Origin: Methanocaldococcus lauensis
GTDB lineage: Archaea > AGJL01 > Methanococci > Methanococcales > Methanocaldococcaceae
NCBI GenBank assembly: GCA_902827205.1
Contig: LR792634.1
Coordinates: forward strand, 1,364,001 to 1,428,000
Length of the DNA stretch: 64,000 nucleotides
Reading direction: 5' to 3'
The notes below the pieces were generated by a model. That model was not told the origin of the DNA, ran no database searches, and saw nothing but the letters and a program-made list of their open reading frames with translations. Positions 1-8,101 of this stretch are shown here, in pieces (the stretch's first letter is position 1; every line of letters starts with the position of its first letter). The translations under genes and the position numbers were made by a program.

Positions 1-204
1 AATTGGTAATTTTTTTCTGATACCAAATGTTGGGTTTGTCTGCTTAGCTCTTGTTCTTATAGGTTTTTGTCCAGTTAATTCCTCTATAACCTTTTCTCCT
101 TTTGTTAATCTATCTCCACTTTCTCCTACTCCAAAATTAACAACAACTTTTTCAATTCTTGGTTTTAACATGGGATTTTTTTGCCACAATTCTTCAAAGC
201 TCAT
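1..204 (-). CDS. rpl5: Ribosomal protein uL5 (L5), N-terminal part only
   Basis: This is the first 68 codons of large-subunit protein L5, which binds 5S rRNA in the central protuberance. The ATG at 202-204 opens a frame starting [13 protein letters not shown], and further on reads [12 protein letters not shown]-like residues and a [14 protein letters not shown] segment typical of L5. The frame runs off the left edge, so the C-terminus is not visible. It follows the S4e gene by about 30 bases and is the last visible gene of the ribosomal cluster. Confidence 0.93.
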   Translation of the reverse strand, partial: MSFEELWQKNPMLKPRIEKVVVNFGVGESGDRLTKGEKVIEELTGQKPIRTRAKQTNPTFGIRKKLPI

Positions 205-235
205 GTTTCTCCCTCATTACTTTATACTAACAAAT

Positions 236-970
236 TTACAACTTAATAATAGGTTCTTCGTCTCCAACAACAAAGACATAGTCTTTAACTGTCTTGAATT
301 TGTCTCCTTCTAAGTTTTCTAATGTAACTATGTCTGGATAAATTCCTCTTTTCTCAATTTCAACGATTCTTGCAAAGTCTCCAACGTGTTTTCCTCCGGT
401 AATGTATGCTAACTTACCGACTTCAAATGGAATATGTGCTTTAATTTCTTGATCTGGAATTGTGATTAATAAAGTGTCTCCAGTTTTATATACATCCTCT
501 TTAGGGTTTGTAGGATCTGAAACTCTAATTAATATGTTTCTACCATCGTGTAAGTTTAGTTGAATGTGACCTCCTTTAACAACAGTTTTGTTTTTAATTT
601 TACATAATTTTAAATCTGGATTTTCTGTTGGTCTTAATTTAACTCTTCCTTTCCTATCGAATAAAACTCTGTAATTTTCATTTGCATCAGGTAATGAGAC
701 TACATCCATCAATCCAACAGGTAACTTTTCTTCTTTTCTAACTCTACCATCAACTAAAACTTTACCCATCTTAATAATTTTTTTAGCCTCTCTTGCATTG
801 TCAGCATATTTTAAAATATCTCTAATAATAAGTAAGAGAGGTAATGACTCACTCATTGGGTGAGCTCCTGGTAAAGGTCTAACAGTAAATTTAGCTACTT
901 TTCTTGGTAATTCCCATCTAACTGGAGCGGCTAATCTTTTCAAATGTCTTTTTGGACCTTTTTTTCCCAT
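236..970 (-). CDS. rps4e: Ribosomal protein eS4 (S4e)
   Basis: This encodes the archaeal/eukaryotic-type small-subunit protein S4e (244 residues, normal family length). The lysine-rich N-terminus MGKKGPKRHLKRLAAP is diagnostic. An S4-like RNA-binding segment follows at about 40-95, and a KOW-like stretch around GGKHVGDFARIVEIEKRG at about 190-210. It lies between L24 and L5, as in other archaeal clusters, with a 31-base gap to L24, so co-transcription is expected. Confidence 0.97.
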   Translation of the reverse strand: MGKKGPKRHLKRLAAPVRWELPRKVAKFTVRPLPGAHPMSESLPLLLIIRDILKYADNAREAKKIIKMGKVLVDGRVRKEEKLPVGLMDVVSLPDANENYRVLFDRKGRVKLRPTENPDLKLCKIKNKTVVKGGHIQLNLHDGRNILIRVSDPTNPKEDVYKTGDTLLITIPDQEIKAHIPFEVGKLAYITGGKHVGDFARIVEIEKRGIYPDIVTLENLEGDKFKTVKDYVFVVGDEEPIIKL

Positions 971-1001
971 TCTTTCACCTTAACATATTTTTAATCTTGT
1001 T

Positions 1002-1361
1002 TTACTTTTTAATATGTTTGAATCTTCTTTCATCTTTGTCATAGAGTTTAATTATCATAACATTTGATGGATGAATTGGATATGGAACTTCTTTTCCATC
1101 CTGTCTTTTGTTGTAAGCTCCTTCAACATGGATTCTGTATCTTTTTAAATCAACTTTTGTAACTTCTCCTTCCAACCCTTTAAAGTCTCCTCTCATTATC
1201 CTTACAACATCTCCCTTTCTAACCGGAATGGCGTTTTTACCTAATTTTTCCTTTAACTCTTTTGATAACATTGCAGACATAACCTTTCTTCTCAAATGAA
1301 GTGGTGCGTTAAATAATGCTTTTCTTTGTTTTCTTGGCTGTTTTGACTTTGTAAAAGCCAT
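1002..1361 (-). CDS. rpl24: Ribosomal protein uL24 (L24)
   Basis: Large-subunit assembly protein L24, 119 residues, with a basic N-terminus ([20 protein letters not shown]) that is the archaeal extension of the family. A KOW motif sits at about residues 46-75 ([20 protein letters not shown]). The C-terminus ends in a basic tail. It sits between L14 and S4e with short gaps on both sides, consistent with one operon. Confidence 0.97.
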   Translation of the reverse strand: MAFTKSKQPRKQRKALFNAPLHLRRKVMSAMLSKELKEKLGKNAIPVRKGDVVRIMRGDFKGLEGEVTKVDLKRYRIHVEGAYNKRQDGKEVPYPIHPSNVMIIKLYDKDERRFKHIKK

Positions 1362-1399
1362 AATTTCACCTTTGATTATAAGTTATTAAATTTATTTAT

Positions 1400-1798
1400 T
1401 TAGATTATTATTTTAGCAATTCTTGCAATACCTGGCCATCTTTCTGCCGCTTCTTTAGCTACAGGTCCCTTAATATCAGAACCTTTTGGGTTTCCGTCTG
1501 GAGTTACTATAACAACTGCATTATCTGCAAACTTAACTCTTGTTCCGTCTGGTCTTCTAATTTCTTTTCTTTGTCTTATTACAACTGCCGGTAAAACCTG
1601 TTTTCTCATCTCAGGAGTTCCCTTTTTAACGGTAACGATAACCATATCCCCTACTCTTGCAGTAGGTAATCTTCTTGCTACACCTTTATAGTTTCTCACA
1701 GCAATAATTTCTACTTCCTTAGCTCCAGTGTTATCAGCACATATACATCTTGCACCTACTGGTAGAGCCCTTACAGGTTTTGAACCAATTGCTTTCAT
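1400..1798 (-). CDS. rpl14: Ribosomal protein uL14 (L14)
   Basis: L14 (132 residues) lies at the subunit interface near the factor-binding site of the large subunit. The sequence shows the family core [20 protein letters not shown], then [20 protein letters not shown], and the C-terminal [18 protein letters not shown] typical of archaea. It lies 33 bases downstream of S17 and upstream of L24, the standard archaeal order. Confidence 0.97.
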   Translation of the reverse strand: MKAIGSKPVRALPVGARCICADNTGAKEVEIIAVRNYKGVARRLPTARVGDMVIVTVKKGTPEMRKQVLPAVVIRQRKEIRRPDGTRVKFADNAVVIVTPDGNPKGSDIKGPVAKEAAERWPGIARIAKIII

Positions 1799-1831
1799 AT
1801 TTTTTCACCTATTAGATTTTTACGAGTTAAA

Positions 1832-2188
1832 TTATTTTTGTTCATTTGATGCTTCGTCTACTCTTCCTAATTTTTCAACAACAACAAATGATTTTGTTTT
1901 ACTTATTGGTCTACACTCCATAACTCTTACAATATCTCCAACTTTTGCGTTTATACATGGAGGGTTGTGAGCAACTAATTTTGAACTTCTTCTTTCGTAT
2001 CTTTCATATTTTTTAATGTACTTTATAATTTCCCTTTTAATTATAACAGTCTTGTGTGGTTTGTCACTAACTACTACACCTACGAAACTTTGTCCTCTTA
2101 CTGGTAGAGATCCGTGAAATGGACAATGTTTATCATCACACTCTACTTCTGGAGCTTTTACAGGGATTCCTATATTTTTTGCTACCAT
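1832..2188 (-). CDS. rps17: Ribosomal protein uS17 (S17)
   Basis: S17 is a primary 16S rRNA-binding protein with an OB fold. I place the start at the ATG at 2188 ([16 protein letters not shown], 118 residues). A strong GGAGGT ribosome binding site lies at the right distance in front of it, while an upstream TTG at 2203 would lie inside that site. Family signatures are [20 protein letters not shown] and the [20 protein letters not shown] block. It is the first gene after the Rpp29 gene, with a 160-base gap that probably holds its own promoter. Confidence 0.95.
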   Translation of the reverse strand: MVAKNIGIPVKAPEVECDDKHCPFHGSLPVRGQSFVGVVVSDKPHKTVIIKREIIKYIKKYERYERRSSKLVAHNPPCINAKVGDIVRVMECRPISKTKSFVVVEKLGRVDEASNEQK

Positions 2189-2256
2189 GGTCTTTACCTC
2201 CAATTTTGATTATTGTTTATAAATAAGGCATAGTTTATAATAAAAACTTATAACAT

Positions 2257-2295
2257 AACATTAACAGATGTAGAAACTGTGAAAGACTTAATGTT
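2257..2295 (-). promoter_or_regulatory. Possible stem-loop upstream of rps17
   Basis: An 8-bp perfect inverted repeat, AACATTAA (2257-2264) and TTAATGTT (2288-2295), encloses a second short pair, ACAG (2264-2267) with CTGT (2277-2280). Read as minus-strand RNA this folds into two stacked helices with a one-sided 7-nt bulge, a shape seen in ribosomal-protein mRNA leaders. A TATA-like element at about 2302-2311 could place the start site within the repeat, so it may only be transcribed on read-through from rnp1. Function is inferred only from position. Confidence 0.3.
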
Positions 2296-2315
2296 AAAAA
2301 CCTATATATTACTTT

Positions 2316-2330
2316 AACGGTTGGGGCAAA
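2316..2330. repeat. Left arm of 15-bp inverted repeat flanking rnp1
   Basis: AACGGTTGGGGCAAA at this position is the exact reverse complement of 2642-2656. The two arms lie just outside the stop and start of the Rpp29 gene and pair perfectly over 15 bases, with 8 G-C pairs, unusually GC-rich for this genome. In the mRNA this arm is in the 3' trailer. It would pair with the region just before the start codon. Confidence 0.85.
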
Positions 2331-2349
2331 AAAGAACAAAAGATTTTAA

Positions 2350-2637
2350 TTAATATGGATACATAATTTTTACCTTTTTTTTCAATCTTTCTTCAGGTCT
2401 ACCTATTAACAATCTACCATCAACTTTCACTTTACAGTTTTTTAGTTCAAACATAAAGGTTGCAATGTTTTTTGGAATTATTACTTCTTTACCATTTTCT
2501 TTTTCTATTATTAAAGTATTCCTTGTCTCATCTACTACTTTGCCTTTAATACCAATCATTGACTTATTTTTTGAATCGATAATAGTAACTCTAAGACCTA
2601 TAAGCTCGTGTTTTAATATATTGTAAGGTGTTATCAT
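2350..2637 (-). CDS. rnp1: RNase P protein component 1 (Rpp29/Pop4)
   Basis: This 95-residue protein is the archaeal homologue of Rpp29, which binds RNase P RNA and helps process the 5' ends of tRNAs. The core LRVTIIDSKNKSMIGIKGKV and the following VVDETRNTLIIEK strand pattern match the Sm-like barrel of the family. It sits between SUI1 and S17, its usual archaeal place. The start codon is only four bases from the right arm of a perfect 15-bp inverted repeat. The GGGG in that arm is the only ribosome-binding-like sequence before the ATG, so pairing of the arms would mask translation initiation. Confidence 0.93.
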   Translation of the reverse strand: MITPYNILKHELIGLRVTIIDSKNKSMIGIKGKVVDETRNTLIIEKENGKEVIIPKNIATFMFELKNCKVKVDGRLLIGRPEERLKKKVKIMYPY

Positions 2638-2641
2638 AATA

Positions 2642-2656
2642 TTTGCCCCAACCGTT
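2642..2656. repeat. Right arm of 15-bp inverted repeat flanking rnp1
   Basis: TTTGCCCCAACCGTT is the exact reverse complement of 2316-2330. In the rnp1 mRNA it forms the last part of the 5' leader and contains the only purine-rich (GGGG) stretch ahead of the start codon at 2637. It is separated by 4 bases from a GC-rich hairpin at 2661-2700. Confidence 0.85.
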
Positions 2657-2660
2657 TTAT

Positions 2661-2700
2661 GGGGACGGGGTGTGCCCTATAAAAGGGCATCCGCGTCCCC
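2661..2700 (-). ncRNA. GC-rich 40-nt hairpin, candidate structured RNA element
   Basis: The outer stem GGGGACG (2661-2667) pairs with CGTCCCC (2694-2700) and an inner stem TGCCC (2673-2677) pairs with GGGCA (2685-2689) around a 7-nt AT-rich loop. A small internal loop between them allows two more G-C pairs. In AT-rich hyperthermophiles such local GC islands outside genes usually mark structured RNA. It lies in the SUI1-rnp1 gap, most likely as part of the rnp1 leader, though a separate small RNA is possible. I do not recognise its family. The strand is assumed from the operon. Confidence 0.6.
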
Positions 2701-2744
2701 ATTTTATTTAACTACTAAGAAATAAAATAAAGTATTGATTAAGA

Positions 2745-3053
2745 TTATCTAATTTCTATAGAATCCTTCGAGAATCCCATCTTAACTAAAATTTCAGCAA
2801 CTTTTTTCCTATGATCTCCTTGAAGTTCAATAGTATTATCTTTAACAGTTCCTCCACAGGCACAGATGTCCTTTAATTTTTTAGCAAGTTCTTTTAAGTC
2901 AATAACACTTGCATCAAAACCTTCGATTATTGTCATTAACTTACCAAACCTTCTCTTTGTAACATATATTTTTATTTTTTGTTCTTCCTTAGCTATTTCT
3001 TCACAAACACATAGTTCTTTAGGCAAACCACACCTTGGGCAAATTTCTGGCAT
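2745..3053 (-). CDS. Translation initiation factor aIF1 (SUI1 family)
   Basis: This is the archaeal SUI1/eIF1 homologue (102 residues), which binds the small subunit near the P site and helps select start codons. An N-terminal Cys cluster ([13 protein letters not shown]) is followed by the SUI1 core. There [15 protein letters not shown] and [19 protein letters not shown] match the conserved basic loop and Gly-rich segment. It lies between L29 and Rpp29, a common archaeal arrangement, and its 3' side leads into the GC-rich hairpin. Confidence 0.96.
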   Translation of the reverse strand: MPEICPRCGLPKELCVCEEIAKEEQKIKIYVTKRRFGKLMTIIEGFDASVIDLKELAKKLKDICACGGTVKDNTIELQGDHRKKVAEILVKMGFSKDSIEIR

Positions 3054-3151
3054 TACTGCACCTCTAAGTTTTACTCTTTATATGGGTAGAAATATATTTT
3101 TATAATATCTATAGGAAGTATTTAAATTTTTCCAATATAAAGTTATTTTGA

Positions 3152-3370
3152 TTACTGTTGTTGTGAAGCCATTCTTTTCTTTTCATTCATTATTGTTAAT
3201 ATTCTTGCAATAGTTCTTTTAATTTCTCTCAATCTTCCCGGATTTGTTGGAGATCCAGAAGTAGCTATACTAACTCTTTCCTTTAACAACTCTCTTTTAA
3301 GCTCTATAAGTTTTTCTTTTAATTCATCAATAGACATTTCTCTTAACTCATTAGCTCTTAATATTGCCAT
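3152..3370 (-). CDS. rpl29: Ribosomal protein uL29 (L29)
   Basis: L29 is a small helical protein at the polypeptide exit tunnel. The 72-residue product has the family pattern [25 protein letters not shown], then [21 protein letters not shown], which together make the expected two-helix hairpin. The gene begins 12 bases after the S3 stop, so the two are surely co-transcribed. Confidence 0.96.
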   Translation of the reverse strand: MAILRANELREMSIDELKEKLIELKRELLKERVSIATSGSPTNPGRLREIKRTIARILTIMNEKKRMASQQQ

Positions 3371-3382
3371 AAGCTCTCACCT

Positions 3383-4012
3383 TTATTGTTCCTCCTCTTC
3401 TACTACATGTTTAACTTCTGCATCTTCTTTAATTATAATCTCATCTGGTAATAAAACATCTGGTCTCATAATTTTTACTGTAACTCCAATAATTCCAGGC
3501 TTTGTTTTTGCAATTGCTCTACCTTTATCTACTAAATCCTCAGCAGGTTCTCCACAGTGTTTCATATATCCAGCCATGAATTTTTCAGTTCTTGCTCTTT
3601 CTCCGGTTAATTTTCCAGAAATAATTACTACAACTCCCTTAGCACCAGCATTCATAACTCTTCTTACAGCAGTGTGCCCAACTCTTCTGAAATGTAATCC
3701 TCTCTCCAATGACTGAGCTATTTTTAAAGCGACAACTTGAGCATCCAAGTCAGGATTTTCTACGGGTTTAACATCGATTTGTGGTTTTTCAACACCAAAC
3801 TCTTTACTTAATGTTTCAGTTAATTCTCTTATTCTACTACCTCTTCTACCAATAACAAAACCAGGTTTTTCAGCATATATTATAATCTTTGTTCCTATTG
3901 GTGTTTTTCTTATCTCACAGTGACTGTAACCAGCTCTACTTAACTCTTCTTTAAAATATTCATCAATTAATAATCTTTTAACATTTTCTTTAACAAATAC
4001 TCTTTCAATCAT
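3383..4012 (-). CDS. rps3: Ribosomal protein uS3 (S3)
   Basis: S3 lines the mRNA entry channel of the small subunit. I choose the second of two tandem ATGs (4012, [15 protein letters not shown], 209 residues) because the GGTGG site is too close to the first. The KH domain is clear at about residues 45-75 ([19 protein letters not shown]). The C-terminal S3 domain follows with [20 protein letters not shown]. It follows the L22 gene by about 20 bases. Confidence 0.96.
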   Translation of the reverse strand: MIERVFVKENVKRLLIDEYFKEELSRAGYSHCEIRKTPIGTKIIIYAEKPGFVIGRRGSRIRELTETLSKEFGVEKPQIDVKPVENPDLDAQVVALKIAQSLERGLHFRRVGHTAVRRVMNAGAKGVVVIISGKLTGERARTEKFMAGYMKHCGEPAEDLVDKGRAIAKTKPGIIGVTVKIMRPDVLLPDEIIIKEDAEVKHVVEEEEQ

Positions 4013-4036
4013 CATTCCACCTTTTATAAATTATTT

Positions 4037-4498
4037 TTAATGGTATTCTTCTAAGATAACTTGTATATGAACAGTTTCTTGGAATTTTGGAGTGGCTCTA
4101 CCAAATGCTCTTGGCATGTATCTTTTGATAGTTATTCCCTTGTTTGTTGAGATATGTTTTATTCTCAATTTTTCTACATTTAAACCTTTATATTCAGCGT
4201 TAGCCTTTGCATAGTTTAGTATCTTTAAGATTGCCTTAGCTGCTTTAACTGGGTATCTACCAGCAGGCCATCCTAATTTACCTTTTCTGTGACCTACTTT
4301 TTTGCAGTGTCTTCTAAATAGAACTGGTCTTTTCATTGCAATAACATCTTCTAAGAATTTTATAGCTTCATCTAACTTCATTCCATTTATTGATTTACAA
4401 ATCTCTCTTGCGTGCTTTCTTGATATTGGAATGTTTCTTCCCATAGCTCTTGCAGTTTTTTCAGGATTAACCTGTATTTTATATTTTAATTTACCCAT
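4037..4498 (-). CDS. rpl22: Ribosomal protein uL22 (L22)
   Basis: L22 reaches into the exit tunnel of the large subunit. The 153-residue product has the archaeal N-terminus (MGKLKYKIQVNPEKTARAMG) and the conserved SRKHAREICKSINGMKLDEA. The tunnel-loop region lies around IKRYMPRAFGRATPKFQ. It is the first gene of the visible ribosomal run. The 220 bases upstream (4499-4718) hold no gene that I can see and probably carry the promoter. Confidence 0.96.
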   Translation of the reverse strand: MGKLKYKIQVNPEKTARAMGRNIPISRKHAREICKSINGMKLDEAIKFLEDVIAMKRPVLFRRHCKKVGHRKGKLGWPAGRYPVKAAKAILKILNYAKANAEYKGLNVEKLRIKHISTNKGITIKRYMPRAFGRATPKFQETVHIQVILEEYH

Positions 4499-4718
4499 AA
4501 TATACCACCTTTAATAATGTTTAAGGCTAATAAATTTTAATTGTTTCTTTAAGTAATAATATATCAATAGATTGAATTAAATCCATAATAATTGAAAGAG
4601 ATAGAATTTTAGAATGTAAGAATATAGAATTTTTAAAGTGTTATATATAATTTACGAATAAACGAAATAACAAAATAAAAGTGAATATTGCTTAAATAAT
4701 TTAAAAAAGTTACAAAAT

Positions 4719-4988
4719 TTATGCTAATGAAACTTCTACTGTTTCAACACTCTCAACATCGTCAATTTCAGCTAAAGCATTCTCTATAGGTTCTGTTCCT
4801 CCTTCTCTTTCTTCCATTTCAATAACTACATATACTGTGTATAATCCAAAAGCTAATGGCTCATCAAATAATCCTCTTATAGCAACATCCTGAGTTTCTA
4901 AAACTTTTTTTACTTTTTCTTTTAACTGTTCTTTATCAACTTCTGGACTTTTTGGCATAATTTTTATTTTTGCTAACACTGACGCCAT
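4719..4988 (-). CDS. ef1b: Elongation factor 1-beta (aEF1B)
   Basis: This is the small archaeal guanine nucleotide exchange factor for EF-1alpha (89 residues, the usual archaeal length, equivalent to the C-terminal domain of eukaryotic EF-1beta). Recognisable parts are MASVLAKIKIMPKSPEVD at the N-terminus and PLAFGLYTVYVVIEMEEREG. The C-terminus ends DDVESVETVEVSLA. It follows the zinc-ribbon gene at 5010-5174 by about 20 bases, as in other archaeal genomes. Confidence 0.96.
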   Translation of the reverse strand: MASVLAKIKIMPKSPEVDKEQLKEKVKKVLETQDVAIRGLFDEPLAFGLYTVYVVIEMEEREGGTEPIENALAEIDDVESVETVEVSLA

Positions 4989-5009
4989 TATTTCACCACA
5001 TTATTTTTA

Positions 5010-5174
5010 TTATGGTCCCTCAAATCCACACTTTGGACACTTGTAAGGGTTGTTTAATTTTCTACATCTTTCACATCTTACTATCTCTACCTCTCCACAG
5101 TTTGGACATAAAAACTTTGTTGATTTCTCTCTTGGAGCTATTTCAGCATTACAGCTTATACAAATGTATTTCAT
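5010..5174 (-). CDS. Small zinc-ribbon protein (DUF1610-like), partner gene of EF-1beta
   Basis: This 54-residue gene starts at the ATG at 5174, reads [17 protein letters not shown], and stops at 5010-5012. It has four CxxC pairs (CISC, CPNC, CERC, CPKC), enough for two zinc ribbons. Small zinc-ribbon genes are regularly found in front of EF-1beta in archaea. It ends 21 bases before the ef1b start on the same strand, which supports an operon. The precise role is unknown; translation-linked RNA or protein binding is an inference. Confidence 0.88.
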   Translation of the reverse strand: MKYICISCNAEIAPREKSTKFLCPNCGEVEIVRCERCRKLNNPYKCPKCGFEGP

Positions 5175-5270
5175 ATTTTTCACCCAATTTTCTAATTTTT
5201 AAATTTTTTAATTTTTATTTATGTTTATAATTTTGTTTAAATTTTATTGTAATATTTTGTGTTTGTAATC

Positions 5271-5912
5271 TTAATCTATGACCATTTTTGTATATATGTT
5301 GGGTTTTCCTTCTAAGATGTCAATAACTCTTTGCGGATATTTGCCATTTACAACATAAGCAGTCATTTTAAATTTTTTTAAGAGAATAGGAAAAGTTTTA
5401 TCTACAGAGGTTAAGCCTTGTATTTCATTCGCATTAATAATATTTAATAGTTTCCCTCCAGGGAACTTATCATATATTCCATCAACATCTGTAGCTATTA
5501 TTATTTCTTTAACATCTAATAGATTTCCAATATATAAACTTAATGAGTCTGATGTTACATCCCAAGAATGTTCAGATATGTCAGTGGATATTAAAATTTT
5601 TGAGGGTAATAATATCGCTATTTTTTCTTTTTTTATTTCTCTTTTTAAATCAAACAATGTATTGTATGCTTTAATATTTCCTATTTCAGAGTAAATTTCT
5701 CCAATTAAGTCCATACATTTTATTGCTAATTTGTGAGATAATGAATTTGAAAGATTTAAAGATTTATCTATCTTTCTAACAACATTTGCGAATTCTCCTC
5801 CTCCTGGTATTATGACAATATTTTTATTATTTTCTTTAGCATAATTTTTTAGTGTTTTTAATAATGGCTTGGCATCATAGGTTAAAGAACCTCCAATTTT
5901 TACAATGTGCAT
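5271..5912 (-). CDS. mfnE: [5-(aminomethyl)furan-3-yl]methyl phosphate kinase, methanofuran biosynthesis
   Basis: This is an amino-acid-kinase-fold enzyme (213 residues). I recognise it as MfnE, which adds a second phosphate to aminomethylfuran phosphate so that MfnF can couple the furan to gamma-glutamyltyramine in methanofuran synthesis. Visible features are the N-terminal HIVKIGGSLTYD lysine-glycine loop and IIPGGGEFANVVRK at about residues 34-47. The ATDVDGIYDKFPGGK nucleotide-binding segment lies at about 140-155. It begins 4 bases after the stop of the upstream peptidase gene. The MfnE assignment rests on remembered similarity and on gene order next to the M20 peptidase. Confidence 0.85.
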   Translation of the reverse strand: MHIVKIGGSLTYDAKPLLKTLKNYAKENNKNIVIIPGGGEFANVVRKIDKSLNLSNSLSHKLAIKCMDLIGEIYSEIGNIKAYNTLFDLKREIKKEKIAILLPSKILISTDISEHSWDVTSDSLSLYIGNLLDVKEIIIATDVDGIYDKFPGGKLLNIINANEIQGLTSVDKTFPILLKKFKMTAYVVNGKYPQRVIDILEGKPNIYTKMVID

Positions 5913-5916
5913 ACTC

Positions 5917-7152
5917 TCACTGTTTTAAAATTTCATAGAAAACCTTAGCCATTTTTACTAAATCTTCTATTTTAATGTATTCATTAGGTTGATGGGCAGT
6001 TTCTTCTCCAATACCCCAAACTCCTACTTTATAACCCTTATATCTTAAAAATGCTGCAACAGTACCTCCACCCATTCCACAAAGTTTTGCCTCTCTATTT
6101 AATACTTTTTTAATAGCATTTTTCAACTCTTTAATAATTTCTGAATTTTCATCTGTGTAATTTGGATTTTCTAATTTTAATATTTCATAATTTATTTTTG
6201 GAGTTGTTGAGTTATCATAGTGTTTAATGTATTTTTTAAAGTCGAATTTTTCTATAAACTTATTTATAAAATTTAAAACATCCTCTATTTTATAATTTGG
6301 CAAAATTCTACAATCAAAAACAACCTCTACACTTCCAGGAATTGTGTTAGGATTAGTTACATTGTTTTTTAACATAGTTGGTTCAAATGTTGAATATTTT
6401 GGAAGAAATATTGGATTTTTTTCAGAAAAAGTTTCATATAGATTATTATACAATTCATCTGCAAAGTTAAATAAAATAATATTTGAGTTTAAACCACTTT
6501 CTGGCGTGCTTCCGTGACACTGTTTCCCTTTAATTGTAAATTTTATCCACAATATTCCTTTTTCTCCAATCTCAATAAATTCTCCCGTAGGTGTTCCAAA
6601 ATCAGGAACAATTATTAAATCATCCTTTTTGAATAACTCATTTTCAAAGTTATTTAAAAGATATTTTAAGCCGTATTCACTACCATCTTCTTCATCAGAA
6701 ACAAAGATTAAAGATAAGTTATATTTTGGAGTAATTTTATTCTCAAAAATCATTTTTAATAATAGTATAGAGGAAACTATTCCTTTATGATTATCTTCTG
6801 CTCCTCTACCATAAATTTTTCCGTCTTTAATTACAGGTTCATAAGGATCTGTAGTCCATAAACTTATATCCCCTTCTGGGACAGTATCTAAGTGAGATAT
6901 AATATGTAAAGTTTTTTCTTTTCCAAAATCTACTTTAAATACTATATTTGGCCTCTCAATGCCGTATTTATCAATAACATTGTATTCTTTTAGAGTATAG
7001 TTTTTTATGTTATATTTTTTAACATATTCTATTAACTTTTTTTTAACATACTCTGCCTTTTCCTTCTCTCCTTTTCCACCAAATGATGGATTAACTGAGT
7101 TAATTTTTATTAAATCACTCTCCAACTTTATGGCTTCTTCTATTAACTTCAT
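5917..7152 (-). CDS. M20 family metallopeptidase (DapE/ArgE-like)
   Basis: This is a zinc-dependent M20 amidohydrolase of about 411 residues, in the family of succinyl-diaminopimelate desuccinylase and acetylornithine deacetylase. Metal ligands are visible in HIISHLDTVPEGD, GRGAEDNHKG, VSDEEDGSEYG and the C-terminal EETAHQPNEY. A dimerisation insert starts near WIKFTIKGKQCHGSTPESG. I prefer the ATG at 7152 because an AGGATGAT site precedes it. It may work in lysine/diaminopimelate synthesis, but the substrate cannot be read from sequence, so I leave the gene symbol blank. Confidence 0.85.
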   Translation of the reverse strand: MKLIEEAIKLESDLIKINSVNPSFGGKGEKEKAEYVKKKLIEYVKKYNIKNYTLKEYNVIDKYGIERPNIVFKVDFGKEKTLHIISHLDTVPEGDISLWTTDPYEPVIKDGKIYGRGAEDNHKGIVSSILLLKMIFENKITPKYNLSLIFVSDEEDGSEYGLKYLLNNFENELFKKDDLIIVPDFGTPTGEFIEIGEKGILWIKFTIKGKQCHGSTPESGLNSNIILFNFADELYNNLYETFSEKNPIFLPKYSTFEPTMLKNNVTNPNTIPGSVEVVFDCRILPNYKIEDVLNFINKFIEKFDFKKYIKHYDNSTTPKINYEILKLENPNYTDENSEIIKELKNAIKKVLNREAKLCGMGGGTVAAFLRYKGYKVGVWGIGEETAHQPNEYIKIEDLVKMAKVFYEILKQ

Positions 7153-7237
7153 AATCATCATCCTACTATTAATCTGTTAAATTAATCTGTTTATTACTTA
7201 TATTATGTTTTAGATCTTTTTCTATTTAATGATATTT

Positions 7238-7969
7238 TTATATCCTAATAATCTCTTTATACATTAAATAACAAATCAAAATTCCAGAAATTATTGAAGA
7301 GCTTAAAATCATCCACATTATTACAATTTGGATTTCTGCGGCATATAAAGGATTAGCTCCACTTAATAACATACCAACCATTGCTCCCGGAATAAAGATA
7401 ACTCCAACAGATTTCGTCCTATTCATTTGTGGAATTATTGCTGATTTTACTGCATTTTTTATAAATGGCTTTAAAGCAGTTAATTCAGTAGCTCCTAATG
7501 CTAAATATCCCAATAAAATATCTCTTTCAGATTTTACTAAATCTATGATTTTATCTAATGTTAAATGGATTGTATTCATCGTATTACCAACAACCATTCC
7601 CATTAGTGGAATTACATAAATAGGCTCAAATTTAATAACATCAGAAAATACTAATATAATTAATGAAACTATAGTTGTTGCTAAAAATGTAACAAATAAA
7701 CTAAGAAAAAGTTTTTTCTTATGCTTTAACTTTATTTCTCTCATTATTAAATATGATGCCACAGTAATCATTAATGAAATCATAAAAAATGCTCCTATCA
7801 TTCCTAAAGAAAAAATATAAAGTAAGGCATATCCCAATATAAACAGTTGAATTAACGCCAATATTGAAACATAAAATATTTCTTTCTCAATGCCTAACTT
7901 TTCAATATATGCGATAACAATGGCTACTATAACAAAAGCGAATGCATAGAGTAGTTTTATAAATAACAT
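7238..7969 (-). CDS. UPF0014 membrane protein (FetB/YbbM-type permease)
   Basis: This is a hydrophobic protein of about 243 residues with roughly seven predicted membrane segments and little soluble sequence. The central [19 protein letters not shown] and the following basic cytoplasmic loop ([20 protein letters not shown]) match the UPF0014/FetB family. In bacteria members pair with an ATPase for metal export. No ATP-binding partner gene is next to it here. The ATG at 7969 has a GGTGAT site; the upstream GTG at 7981 overlaps that site and is less likely. Confidence 0.83.
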   Translation of the reverse strand: MLFIKLLYAFAFVIVAIVIAYIEKLGIEKEIFYVSILALIQLFILGYALLYIFSLGMIGAFFMISLMITVASYLIMREIKLKHKKKLFLSLFVTFLATTIVSLIILVFSDVIKFEPIYVIPLMGMVVGNTMNTIHLTLDKIIDLVKSERDILLGYLALGATELTALKPFIKNAVKSAIIPQMNRTKSVGVIFIPGAMVGMLLSGANPLYAAEIQIVIMWMILSSSIISGILICYLMYKEIIRI

Positions 7970-8101
7970 CAAAATAATCACCCATCTCTATGGTTAATTA
8001 TTATCTATTAACATTAAATTACATTAACATTAATTGTTAAGTAATACTCATAAGTAAATTTAAATAAACTCTTAATATAAAAAATCTTTTAAGTGACTTA
8101 T

